Below, piece after piece: positions 8,301 to 16,000 of a stretch of 24,899 bases of DNA. Positions within the stretch are counted from its first letter, which is position 1, and each line of letters begins with the position of its first letter. The position numbers were made by a program, and so were the translations under genes. This stretch comes from Bacteroidota bacterium (lineage in GTDB: Bacteria; Bacteroidota; Bacteroidia; B-17B0; Aurantibacillaceae), in assembly GCA_025360565.1 (NCBI GenBank), contig JANYBY010000052.1:1-24899 (forward strand). The letters run 5' to 3'. The notes beneath the pieces were generated by a model that saw nothing but the letters and a program-made list of their open reading frames with translations, searched no databases and was not told the DNA's origin.

Positions 8301-10407
8301 GTCGTATGCATGGGCAGGTCCTGGAGGATATTCTGCTTTGATCCAAAACCCTGTTATCTCGGTAGCACAAAACTCTAACGCTGGTGTTTATACCTTAACA
8401 GTAACTAACGCCAACGGTTGTACTAATACGATCACAACAAATGTGGTAATTAATCCATTGCCGATTGTTGTAGCTTTGGGTTCTACAGTTTGTTTAAACA
8501 CAACTGTTTTCCTTTCATCGGGTGGTGCAAATACGTATGCATGGACAGGGCCAAACGCCTTTGTATCAGGAACTCAAAACCCAACAATATTAAACGGACA
8601 AGCAGTAATGACGGGGCCTTACACCGTAATTGGTACCAGTGCCTTGGGTTGTACTAATTCAGCCGTAGCAAACGTTGTGGTATTGCCATTACCAAGTCCT
8701 ACAATTACAAGTAACAGCCCAATATGTATTGGCGCCGGATTAAACCTTAACGGAACCGGTGGTGTTAGTTATAGCTGGACAGGTCCGAACGGATTTGCAA
8801 GCAATGCTCAAAACCCGAACATACCAAATACAAGTATGGCCGCTAACGGTACTTACAGTTTAGTTGCAACCGTTGGAACGTGTACAAATGTTACAACAGC
8901 GTTAATTGTAATTAATCCTTTACCTACACCATCTATTACAAGTAACAATCCTGTTTGTTTATTAAAGCCGGTTAACTTTTTCGCAAACGGTGGCACCACA
9001 TTTGTGTGGGTTGGCCCTAACGGTTTTACCGCGAATGGCGCTAATGTTAACATACCTTCGGCAACCAATATCCATAACGGAACTTATTCTATAACCGTTA
9101 CCGATGCCAACAATTGTACAAAAACTGTTACTACTTCAGTATTGGTAAATCCTTTACCAGTAATATCGGCGGTAGGTTCAACTATTTGCGCGGCGAAAAC
9201 TATCAGCCTTTCTGCTTCGGGCGGTACGGCTTACGCATGGGCTGGTCCGGCCGGATTTGTTTCGGCTTCTCCTTCAGATATTATTCCAAACTCAACACAA
9301 GCCATGCAAGGTAATTACAGCGTAACCGTAACCGACCTTAACGGTTGTGTAAGCACATCTTTAACCAACGTAAAAATTAATCCTTTGCCAACACCGACGG
9401 CAAATGCTAATTCGCCAATATGTACGAACCAAACAATTAATTTAACCGCGGGCGATGCAACTGCTACATCTTATATATGGACAGGGCCAAACGGATTTAT
9501 TTCTACTTTAAGAAACCCTGTATTAGCTGACGCGTTGCCAAACAGTTCGGGTATGTATACCGTAACCGTGAGCGATAATATAGGTTGTACCGCGCAGGTA
9601 ATGGTGAGTATGATCGTTAATAAATTACCTGAAGTAAATATTGTACCTGATAAAAATCACGGTTGTGTGCCGGTGTGTATTACTTTTAGTCCGCAAAGCA
9701 CTTCAAGTATTCAAACCAGTTTCTGGGAATTTGGCGATGGCACCAATGCAGCCGGAAATGTGGTAACCAAATGTTTTAAATACGCGGGCAATTACGATAT
9801 TAAATCCAGGTTTACCGATGTTAACGGCTGTTCAAACACCGGAACATTTACAATTGGCACAGATCCTATTCCGGTTGCGGACTTTAATTACGAATCGAGC
9901 AAACCAATTATTAATGAAACGGTTGAGTTTATTGACGCGTCTTACGGTGCAAACATTGTGGGCTGGAGTTGGAATTTCTCTCACCTAAAGAACCAAGTAA
10001 TACCAAAACAAAATACCACTTTATCATTTGTGGACGCCGGAACATATGCTGTTGCCTTAGTGGTAATAAGCAATAACGGCTGCCGCGATACAATTGTAAA
10101 ATCGATAGTGGTAGGCGAAGATTTTGGAATTTATGTGCCGGATGCTTTCTCTCCTAATGACGATGGATTGAACGATATTTTCCAACCTAAAGGATACGGT
10201 GTAGTTAAATACGAATTAAATATTTTTGACCGTTGGGGCGAGAGAATGTTTGGAACTCAAGATTTCAATAGCGGTTGGGATGGAACTTATTTTGCAAGAC
10301 CGGGAAATGAAACTGTTAAAGAAGATGTTTATATCTGGAGTATTAAATTGACAAGTGTATTCGGAAAAACAAAAGAGATCAGCGGAAAAGTAACGGTGGT
10401 GAAGTAG
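5365..10407 (+). CDS. T9SS type B-sorted multidomain adhesin-like protein with 16 Ig/PKD-like modules
   Basis: This 1680-residue secreted protein has a signal peptide ending near AKS (about residue 40). Residues 41-182 form a Cys-rich N-terminal domain (15 Cys including NCSCGAC and TCC). Residues 183-1418 hold 16 modules of about 77 residues. Each typically has NPLP at the start, a Cys in SPVCVG, a W-x-GP-x-GF strand, Y-x-V/L near the end and a Cys in GCT, suggesting one disulfide per module. Two PKD-like modules follow (residues 1419 and 1498 onward; FWEFGDG in the first). The last 96 residues (YVPDAFSPNDDGLNDIF, FDRWGERMF, GWDGT) are the gliding-motility-associated C-terminal domain used as a type B T9SS signal. 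The likely role is surface adhesion or matrix, like SprB-class proteins; the ligand is unknown. It is cotranscribed with the small gene before it and ends at a strong terminator. Confidence 0.92.
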   Translation: MNKFLSITSKLIKLSEIKSFRYFVFVTSFFFLVANGAKSQVTIITNTVTWTTGWCNICGPLTGNYACAQGSGSPMWNSGINNFVAPAIPGQVVTGVCITVNKVDCGLTNLCVTMNGVNIQCIPTPPGTNCSCGACWPQTFCNNFPCPTGIPGFNYGGVNQIQLINTGNLCVNNAVITLTYQTCCQAPTITAVANPIAVCAGFPSTLTAGGAGIGGTYTWQPGGLIGASVVVSPAVTTIYTVSGTTSLSCTGTRTVQVTVNPTPTITATPNPTAICIGQSATVTLAGANTYTTNVGNLIGTPIVVSPTATTIYTTTGTSALGCVGTVTFQIIVNPLPVVLPGSNSPVCAGGNLSLTVGPATTYTWTGPGAFVSNLQNPVRTNATPTMSGVYTVSVTNGSGCTASATINVVVSPPLVVNPTNTGPYCAGANISLSVTAGTTYSWTGPAGFVNNLQMPVIVNGQTINAGVYTVSVTLGGCISTGTTNVVVNPLPSPTAAANSPVCVGQPINFNGSGGTTYTWTGPGGFASNAQNPLIAVAQVSNAGVYTLNVSNAFGCTKNTTVNVVVNPLPVIVVNSPTVCVGQPINLTATGGTAYAWSGPLGYVSAVQNPIIPNAQLTMSGGYTVIVTSAFGCTASAVANVSVITLPTPNIVSNSPVCVGGTLSFTASGAGAYNWSGPNGFVSLLINPSIVNVQLVASGIYTLIGTAGSCSNVTTASITINPLPTPTATSNSPVCVGQPINFTGAGGTTYTWSGPGGFASNAQNPLIGVAQASNAGVYTLNVSNAFGCTKNTTVNVVINPLPIIAVNSPTVCLNTPINLTANGGTAYAWSGPLGYVSPLQNPIIPNAQLNMSGNYTVTVTSNFGCTNTAVANVLVLTLPVPNIVSNSPVCVGGTLSFTASGAGTYNWTGPNGFASALVNPSIVNVQLVAGGIYTLVGTAGTCSASTTASITINPLPVPTATSNSAVCLNQALNLMGGGGTSYAWAGPGGYSALIQNPVISVAQNSNAGVYTLTVTNANGCTNTITTNVVINPLPIVVALGSTVCLNTTVFLSSGGANTYAWTGPNAFVSGTQNPTILNGQAVMTGPYTVIGTSALGCTNSAVANVVVLPLPSPTITSNSPICIGAGLNLNGTGGVSYSWTGPNGFASNAQNPNIPNTSMAANGTYSLVATVGTCTNVTTALIVINPLPTPSITSNNPVCLLKPVNFFANGGTTFVWVGPNGFTANGANVNIPSATNIHNGTYSITVTDANNCTKTVTTSVLVNPLPVISAVGSTICAAKTISLSASGGTAYAWAGPAGFVSASPSDIIPNSTQAMQGNYSVTVTDLNGCVSTSLTNVKINPLPTPTANANSPICTNQTINLTAGDATATSYIWTGPNGFISTLRNPVLADALPNSSGMYTVTVSDNIGCTAQVMVSMIVNKLPEVNIVPDKNHGCVPVCITFSPQSTSSIQTSFWEFGDGTNAAGNVVTKCFKYAGNYDIKSRFTDVNGCSNTGTFTIGTDPIPVADFNYESSKPIINETVEFIDASYGANIVGWSWNFSHLKNQVIPKQNTTLSFVDAGTYAVALVVISNNGCRDTIVKSIVVGEDFGIYVPDAFSPNDDGLNDIFQPKGYGVVKYELNIFDRWGERMFGTQDFNSGWDGTYFARPGNETVKEDVYIWSIKLTSVFGKTKEISGKVTVVK
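6826..9618 (+). repeat. Four copies of a three-module (about 696 bp) higher-order repeat in the adhesin gene
   Basis: Units begin at 6826, 7522, 8218 and 8914, each at an Asn-Pro-Leu-Pro junction. Spacings are 696, 696 and 696 bases, and the last unit is 705. Each unit holds modules A, B and C of 77-78 residues. Module A typically carries SNAGVYTLNVSNAFGCT, module B IIPNAQL-x-MSG, and module C IVNVQLVA-x-GIYTL. Equivalent modules in different units resemble each other far more than neighbours within a unit. Units 1 and 2 are closest; unit 4 is most diverged. Most differences between units 1 and 2 are at third codon positions. Confidence 0.9.
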
Positions 10408-10426
10408 ACCATTTAAATAAATTAAT

Positions 10427-10461
10427 AAAAAAGAGATGTTCTTTAGAGCATCTCTTTTTTT
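10427..10461 (+). terminator. Intrinsic terminator after the adhesin gene
   Basis: AAAAAAGAGATG (10427-10438), a 10-base loop and CATCTCTTTTTT (10449-10460) form a perfect 12-base stem ending in a run of seven T. It lies 20 bases past the adhesin stop. The A run on the other side means it may also stop transcription coming from the minus strand (the arr remnant). Confidence 0.85.
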
Positions 10462-10545
10462 GTGCCGAGGAATTAGATTTATTGTGGCAAACTGCAGTCA
10501 GGATGGCCATCCCTTAGGATCGAAAGGCTCTAAGCGTTTAATCCT

Positions 10546-10961
10546 CTATAGCCTCAATACCCATTTGTTTAAGCCGTTCAATATTACCTTATCTGTCTTG
10601 AGTTGTTCCACGCTGTGACCCTGCCAATTTTTTACTTCTCCAATAACCCGAAGCGGATGCAAGGAACGATAGGATTTTGTTGGATTTCCGGGAAATTTCT
10701 TGTCCGTTAAATTCGGATCATCTTCAAAATGCCCGGTCGGCTCTATTATGTAAATTTTACCTGGACTTTCTCCTATCGCAAGTTCAGCCCCCAGATTGCA
10801 GCATCCAAAGTGGCAGTTAAATAAATATACTTCGCCTTATTTCTTTTTCCGTAATTTGAATTAAAGCACGGTTTAATAAGGTCTCCCTGTTTCAGATCTG
10901 CTTTTGCACCGTGATATAATTTTTCAGAAGTTGGGTACTTGGTTTTTATTGATTTGTCCAT
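10546..10961 (-). pseudogene. arr: Rifampin ADP-ribosyltransferase (arr) with a single-base frameshift
   Basis: Read on the minus strand from ATG 10961, the frame gives MDKSIKTKYPTSEKLYHGAK, then DLKQGDLI and YIYLTATLDAAIWG, and stops early at about residue 62. One base later the other frame continues as AELAIGESPGKIYIIEPTGH, FEDDPNLTDKKFPGNPTKSY, RSLHPLRVIGEVKNWQGHSV and ends at TAG 10548-10546. Joined, the product is about 138 residues, the usual Arr length, with the NAD-site YHG, the mid-protein Tyr strand and the FEDDPN Asp all present. Arr inactivates rifampicin by ADP-ribosylation. The break is a missing G in a run of five (10788-10792 on the plus strand are C). It is therefore either a recent knockout, programmed or phase-variable slippage, or a sequencing error. 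Everything else looks under selection. It lies downstream of an orphan histidine kinase gene on the same strand. Confidence 0.88.
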
Positions 10962-11025
10962 TGGCTGTTTTTTTTATTGTTCCGCAGGATTACGTTAGCC
11001 GGAGCGAAACGCAGAGCTGAGTCCC

Positions 11026-11049
11026 GCATGGGCACAATGTTTTACACGC
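11026..11049. repeat. Imperfect inverted repeat flanking the histidine kinase gene (left copy)
   Basis: The plus strand at 11026-11049 (GCATGGGCACAATGTTTTAC, then ACGC) resembles the minus strand of 12356-12333 (GCATTTAGCCACATGTTACA, then CGGC). The pair brackets the histidine kinase gene in inverted orientation. The left site sits in a gap of about 125 bases that is more GC-rich than the surroundings and includes GTTAGCC. The similarity is modest and may be chance; a cassette or mobile origin is only a possibility. Confidence 0.25.
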
Positions 11050-11087
11050 TCTTATTATTTCATTGCCCCTAAAAATCAATCTTTGAA

Positions 11088-12284
11088 TTAAGCACTTTCA
11101 TCAAACATAATTTCGTCTGAGCTGCCAATTTTATATAAAGGTTTTTCATTTGGTAATGTAAAATAGAAAGAGGAACCTTCTCCTTCAATACTTTCTACCC
11201 ATATTTCCCCACCATTTTTTTCTAAAAAGCCTTTTACCAATAGTAATCCGATACCGGCTCCTTTATTTTTTTTCCTCGTTTCTGAAAGAGTTTTCATTTG
11301 CGGTGTAAAAAGTTTTTCCATTATTTCTTTCGACATGCCGGCGCCGGTGTCCTTAACCTGAACAATAATTTTGTCATTTTTACTTTTTGCGGAAACTGTT
11401 ATGGTTCCTCCTTTTCCGGTATGTTTTATCGCGTTTGAAACTATGTTTTGAATGATAGAAATTAACATTTTGCCATCGGCAAATACAGAAGTATCCGCTT
11501 CAATTTCGTGATGAAGATTAATCGTGTTTAATGAAGCTGTTTCTTTTAAAGATTCAAAAACTTTATCAATGTATTCGGTAAGTTTTATTTTTGTTGGAGC
11601 AAATACATCCGCAGCGTATTTTATTCTTGCCCATTCTACTAAATAGTCTAACATGTCCAATTCATCGGTTGATGATTTATAAAGTAGGTCAAGCATTTCC
11701 TGAACCGCTTCGGGCTTCATTTTATGAAAATTTTCTTTCAAATATTTTGCAGTTCCAATAATAGCGGCTAAAGGACTTCTTAAATCGTGGGAAAGTATTG
11801 CCAGAACACTTTCTTTATGCGTATTCAGATCTTCTAGTTCACCAACATATTTTTTTATAGCATCCTCTGATTGTTTCCTATCTGTTAAGTCGCGCAAAAT
11901 TTTAACGTAACCCAACATTTCTCCGTCAAAACCAGTGAGAGGAAAAACCAACCCATAAGCATAAAACAGGCTTTTGTCTTTAGTAATGTGCCATCTATTA
12001 TCTGTTGCTCTGCCATCTTTTAAAGCTGTTTCAATTTCTCTTTTCGGAACGCCGCTTTTTAGATCTTGCTCAGTAAATATTATATCGAAAGATTCTCCAA
12101 TAACTTCGTCTGTTTCGTAACCAAATATTTTTGTTGAGCCCGAACTCCAGCTATTGATGTTGAATTCTTTGTCCAATGTAAAAATTGAATAATCCTGTAA
12201 GCTGTCAATTATTTGGCTGTAAAACTCAGCAGTTGGTATATATTTAGTTTTAAGAATCTTCGGATTGTCTTTTTTGTTTTCCAT
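11088..12284 (-). CDS. Cytoplasmic PAS-domain sensor histidine kinase, orphan
   Basis: This kinase of about 398 residues starts from MENKKDNPK at 12284. An upstream in-frame ATG at 12344 adds 20 unlikely residues. A PAS domain (about residues 28-140; FTLDKEFNINSWSSGSTKIF, IFGYETDEVIGE) with the PAC-like end GYVKILRDLTDRK leads to a HisKA domain with SHDLRSPLAAI (phospho-acceptor His about 166). The ATPase domain has the N box NIVSNAIKHT, the G1 box DTGAGM and the G2 box GAGIGL. There is no transmembrane segment, so the signal is probably cytoplasmic (redox, light or ligand). No response regulator is adjacent, so the partner is unknown. It lies between the exported glutathione peroxidase gene and the arr remnant on the same strand; a functional link is not shown by the sequence. 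Confidence 0.9.
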   Translation of the reverse strand: MENKKDNPKILKTKYIPTAEFYSQIIDSLQDYSIFTLDKEFNINSWSSGSTKIFGYETDEVIGESFDIIFTEQDLKSGVPKREIETALKDGRATDNRWHITKDKSLFYAYGLVFPLTGFDGEMLGYVKILRDLTDRKQSEDAIKKYVGELEDLNTHKESVLAILSHDLRSPLAAIIGTAKYLKENFHKMKPEAVQEMLDLLYKSSTDELDMLDYLVEWARIKYAADVFAPTKIKLTEYIDKVFESLKETASLNTINLHHEIEADTSVFADGKMLISIIQNIVSNAIKHTGKGGTITVSAKSKNDKIIVQVKDTGAGMSKEIMEKLFTPQMKTLSETRKKNKGAGIGLLLVKGFLEKNGGEIWVESIEGEGSSFYFTLPNEKPLYKIGSSDEIMFDESA

Positions 12285-12362
12285 TGGATTTATTTTATTA
12301 GCACGTTGAATTGTTATTGTGTTAACCTGCATGCCGTGTAACATGTGGCTAAATGCTACAAC

Positions 12363-12938
12363 CTACAACAACTCTATAATATCTTTGCTCATTGGATCAG
12401 TTTTGCTAGAAAAGAATTTTATGATATTGCCTTTTTCGTCAATCAAATATTTGCAAAAATTCCACGAGGGTGTATCGGAGCAAGTTCCGTTTTCTTCTTT
12501 ACTACCAAGCCATTTGTAGAGCGGGTGAGTATCGTTTCCTTTCACGCTTATTTTTTCCATCATAGGAAAAGTAACGGCGTATTTTTTGCTGCAAAAATCC
12601 ATGATCTCGGTGCTGGTGCCGGGTTCTTGTCCCCCGAAATTATTGGCTGGAAAGCCTATAACCGTTACTTTGGTACCGTGCAGTTGGTGAAGGGCCTGCA
12701 GGCTTTTGTATTGCGGGGTGAAGCCGCATTCGCTAGCCACATTAACGAGTAGCATTTTTTTTCCTTTAAATTTAGAAAGGGTAATTTCTTCGCCCGTTAT
12801 AGTTTTTAATTTAAAATCGTAAATACTTTTGGAGTTACCCAATTTATTTTTTGGCGGATTTTTAAATGAAGAAAAACTAAAAAAAGTAACAGCCGAAATA
12901 AAGATGCCGGAAAACAATTTGAAAAGAATGGATTTCAT
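12363..12938 (-). CDS. Glutathione peroxidase-family thiol peroxidase, exported or membrane-anchored
   Basis: This 191-residue protein has an N-terminal hydrophobic segment (residues 4-24), probably a signal peptide or anchor, unlike most cytoplasmic family members. The peroxidase domain has the peroxidatic Cys71 in NVASECGFTPQY, the Gln of FPANNFGGQEPG (about 104), and Trp-Asn of PSWNF (159-160), which together form the Cys/Gln/Trp/Asn tetrad. A further Cys in MDFCSKKY (about 116) is at the place of the resolving Cys in thioredoxin-dependent members. It is therefore a Cys, not Sec, enzyme that likely reduces hydroperoxides with thioredoxin-like proteins in the envelope. Two extra Cys (about 153 and 162) flank the WN motif. 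The gene lies 78 bases upstream of the histidine kinase gene on the same strand. Confidence 0.92.
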   Translation of the reverse strand: MKSILFKLFSGIFISAVTFFSFSSFKNPPKNKLGNSKSIYDFKLKTITGEEITLSKFKGKKMLLVNVASECGFTPQYKSLQALHQLHGTKVTVIGFPANNFGGQEPGTSTEIMDFCSKKYAVTFPMMEKISVKGNDTHPLYKWLGSKEENGTCSDTPSWNFCKYLIDEKGNIIKFFSSKTDPMSKDIIELL

Positions 12939-13002
12939 ATTTTATGTATTAAATTATGCGGTGAAGATACGGTATTTTAGGTAAAAATGCCAAGATTGCT
13001 AC

Positions 13003-13044
13003 CCTCTCATAACGCTTCGCCGTGAAGCGGGATTTAGGGTGAGG
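13003..13044. repeat. Stem-loop, possible REP-like element
   Basis: CGCTTC (13013-13018), loop GCCGT, GAAGCG (13024-13029) is a perfect hairpin. It is bracketed by CCTC (13003-13006) and GAGG (13041-13044) in an otherwise AT-rich gap between the long SPOR protein gene and the glutathione peroxidase gene. It could act as a terminator for the minus-strand giant gene, but no T tract follows. The CCTCACCCTAAATCCC-like arm read on the minus strand resembles dispersed intergenic repeats of other bacteria. A single copy is seen here. Confidence 0.4.
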
Positions 13045-13047
13045 ATG

Positions 13048-16000
13048 TTATTGATTCATTAAAGCCACAGCCTCAGCACCAAATAACTTTACACCATCTT
13101 TATAAACTGTTATAAAGGCATCGTTAATACCCGCCCTTACGGCTTCGTCTTTTAAGGCTTTAGCAAATTTGGCACCGGTATAATTACCAATGTTGTAAAT
13201 ATATAAAGTATTGATCTTTACATTTTCAACAGGCCAGGTTTTAATTGTTGAGAATTTTGCCGCCACATCGTTTGGTACCTGCCTGCTGTAAGCGCCAATT
13301 TGCACTTTAAAGCAAACGCCTTCAGGACTGGTTTTAATTCCGTTTTCAGGTGTTGCATCAGGATACTTAGTAACTCCGTTTGTAAATGGTGTAACAGCCG
13401 GCGTATTATTATTTACGGGTGTATTGTTTACAGGCGTGTTATTTACCGGAGTATTGTTCACCGAGTTATTACCCTCAGGGAAAACGATAGGGTTTTCAGG
13501 TTCCATTTTTGTGGTGGTATCCTGTTGTTTTATTTTTCCTTCATCAAATGTAATTCGTTTGCCATTTAAATAAGCGCTGGTAAATGCATCGCGAATACCG
13601 AGGCTAACTACTTTGTTCTTATCGGTAACCATCCTATCTGTATTTTTATAAATTCCGGCGGTGTAACGGATCAAACCGTTAGGAAGTTTTTCAGAATAAA
13701 TAGGGCTTAGGTTAAATAACTGTCTTTGTTTAACCGGCCTTGAGTAAAGACCAATTTGCACAGTAAAGAGCAGATCATTTATTTCAGTTAAATTTTTTAC
13801 CACCTTAACTTCATCCGGCACATTTGTGTTAGCGTTAACAGTATTGTTTGGCACATTATTGGTTGCAACGTTGTTATTCGCCGGCGGGTTATTTACTTTA
13901 GGAATATTTACATTCGCTGTAATGCCTGCGGTTTTAGACGCGTTCTCATCCACTGTTTTTCCCTCTTTTGCAAGCAAATCAAGCGCTTCGGCGTAAGTAA
14001 TACGTTTACCGTTAAAGAACACCACCACAAAGGCATCGGCATAACCTAAACCGCGCAGATCATTTTTAACGGCATTGGCATTTTCAATTTTATTAAAATT
14101 ACCCGCGGTATAGCGTATGTAACCATTGCCGGCTGTTTCGGCGTTAACCGGATTTAATCCCCTGAACGTATTGTTTGGCAAAGGCGTTTTAAACGCACCG
14201 ATCTGCACTCTGAACACTAAACCGTCTTCAATTTTTGCATCAATAGGAATTGGTTTTGCAGCGCTGTAAGCATTACCTACAATTACTTCCAATCCTTCCA
14301 CCTTAACAGTACCTCGGCCTGTGTTACGCGGAGTATTATTATTTTCAGGGTTATTGGCAATAACATTATTGCGTGGATTATTATTGATGTTATTATTACG
14401 TGGATTATTGTTGGCTACATTATTATTTGCCGGATTATTATTTGCGTTCGCGTTGTTACGAGGGTTGTTATTGGCGTTGTTGTTTCTTGGATTATTATTT
14501 CTTGGGTTGTTGTTAGTTGGATTATTATTTCGAGGATTATTAGCAACAGTATTTGAAGGTTTAACGATCTTGTTTAATTGGTCAACCGCCGCGTTACCGG
14601 CTTTTGCTGAGAGTGTTAATAATTTTACCCTTTCATTCTCGTTCTTTTCAAATGCCGAGGCAACCAACAAACGTTTCGATTCCTTGTTCAGATCTTCGGC
14701 GTTTTGTTTAACGGTTTTTTGTGCTTCGGTTAAATTTTCGGGAACATTATTTTTTGATGTTTCGTACTCTAAACTAAAGGCGTTGGTTAAATTAGTTAAC
14801 TCGCTAAATTGTTTTTCGCGAAGCTGTGCTTGTTTTTGTTTTAATTCTTCAGGTACTGTGCCACTGTTTGCAGAAGGTTCTTTTACAACATAATCAGGAT
14901 ACTGTTTTTTTAACTCGGCTAAAACTTCGTTTTGTTTTTGCAAGATATCGTTCTCTTTTTCCTCGGCGTTCATTAACGCGCCAATTTTTGCATTACTGTT
15001 TGTTTGCGTGTTGGCTTCTTCGCGCATTTGTTTTGCCTGATTCTTTAAAATGGCAATGTCGTTGTATTTTGGTTCAAGTTGAGAGGCCAGAGTAGGGTTA
15101 TCGTTTTTGGCCTTACCAAGCAATTCAACAATAGCAGTGTTGTTTGTATTGTAATTCATCTCATTGCTTTGGTCGGTTAATTTAACCGCCTCTAATTTTT
15201 TATTTACAGCCTGGTCATCTAATTCTTTCGCTTTGGTTAAAAGGCTGTCTTTTTCAGGACCACTTTTTTCGTTGGCCGTCTTTTTTAAGTCGAATGATTT
15301 TACACCCAGATCTTCTGCTTCAACCAATAATGATTCTGCTTTTGTTTTTAATTGAAAAGGCGTTTCAGATGAATTTGTGTTTGTGCCCTCGGCGTTTTTA
15401 ATTTCAGCATCAACAGCCTTGTTCTGTTCATCTACCTTTTTTAATTCGGTGAGCGAATTATTTACCAATTGGTTGGCACCCTGATTTTTTAAAACCGCTT
15501 TATTATTCTCAAAATAATTTACAACTTGTGTTACACTGGTATCTTTCTTTGCAAGCTCGGCCACATCAACCGTTTTGCTGGCTATGCTCTCAGTATTGTT
15601 TGCGTTATTTGTTTCGGTATTTGCAGCGGTTGTATTTGTGTTGGCAGTTTCGGTATTGCTGTTGACGGCTGTTGTATTCGTGTTTGCAGCTGTGGTGTTG
15701 GTATTCGCGCTTTCAGTATTGCTGTTTACGGCTGTTGTATTTGTGTTTGGCGATCCGGTATTTGTATTTACCGCTACAGTATTGGTATTAGCAGTTTCGG
15801 TATTGCTGTTGGCCGCTGTTGTGTTTGTGTTGGCGGTGGTGGTATTTGTATTTGCAGTTTCGTTACCGTTGTTTCCGGTATTATTACCGTTATTTCCCGT
15901 GTTATTATTTGCTGTATTATTTTTTACGATCGCTTGATTTAATTTTTTCTCTAATGCAGTTAACTGATTAATGGCTTCAACTTGTATCTTAGTGGCATTG

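Noticed and set aside
10436..10618. Plus-strand open frame of 60 codons
   Set aside because: It starts inside the adhesin terminator and runs antisense to the end of arr; no family resemblance.
10985..11060. Classical integron attC site next to arr
   Set aside because: GTTAGCC does not fit GTTRRRY, and no paired RYYYAAC site with a good hairpin was found. Kept only as a low-confidence inverted repeat.
14321..14893. Plus-strand Leu-rich open frame
   Set aside because: Antisense to the NNNPR repeat and coiled coil of the giant protein; no promoter or family match.
13391..15930. Possible CRISPR array because of regularly spaced short repeats
   Set aside because: Units are 15 to 21 bases, contiguous, without spacers, in frame with a continuous coding sequence, and no cas genes are present.
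15526..15942. Plus-strand open frames encoding hydrophobic Val/Phe/Leu-rich peptides that look like membrane proteins
   Set aside because: They are antisense to the NTNTxxA repeat of the giant protein. Hydrophobicity comes from reverse-complemented Asn/Thr codons.
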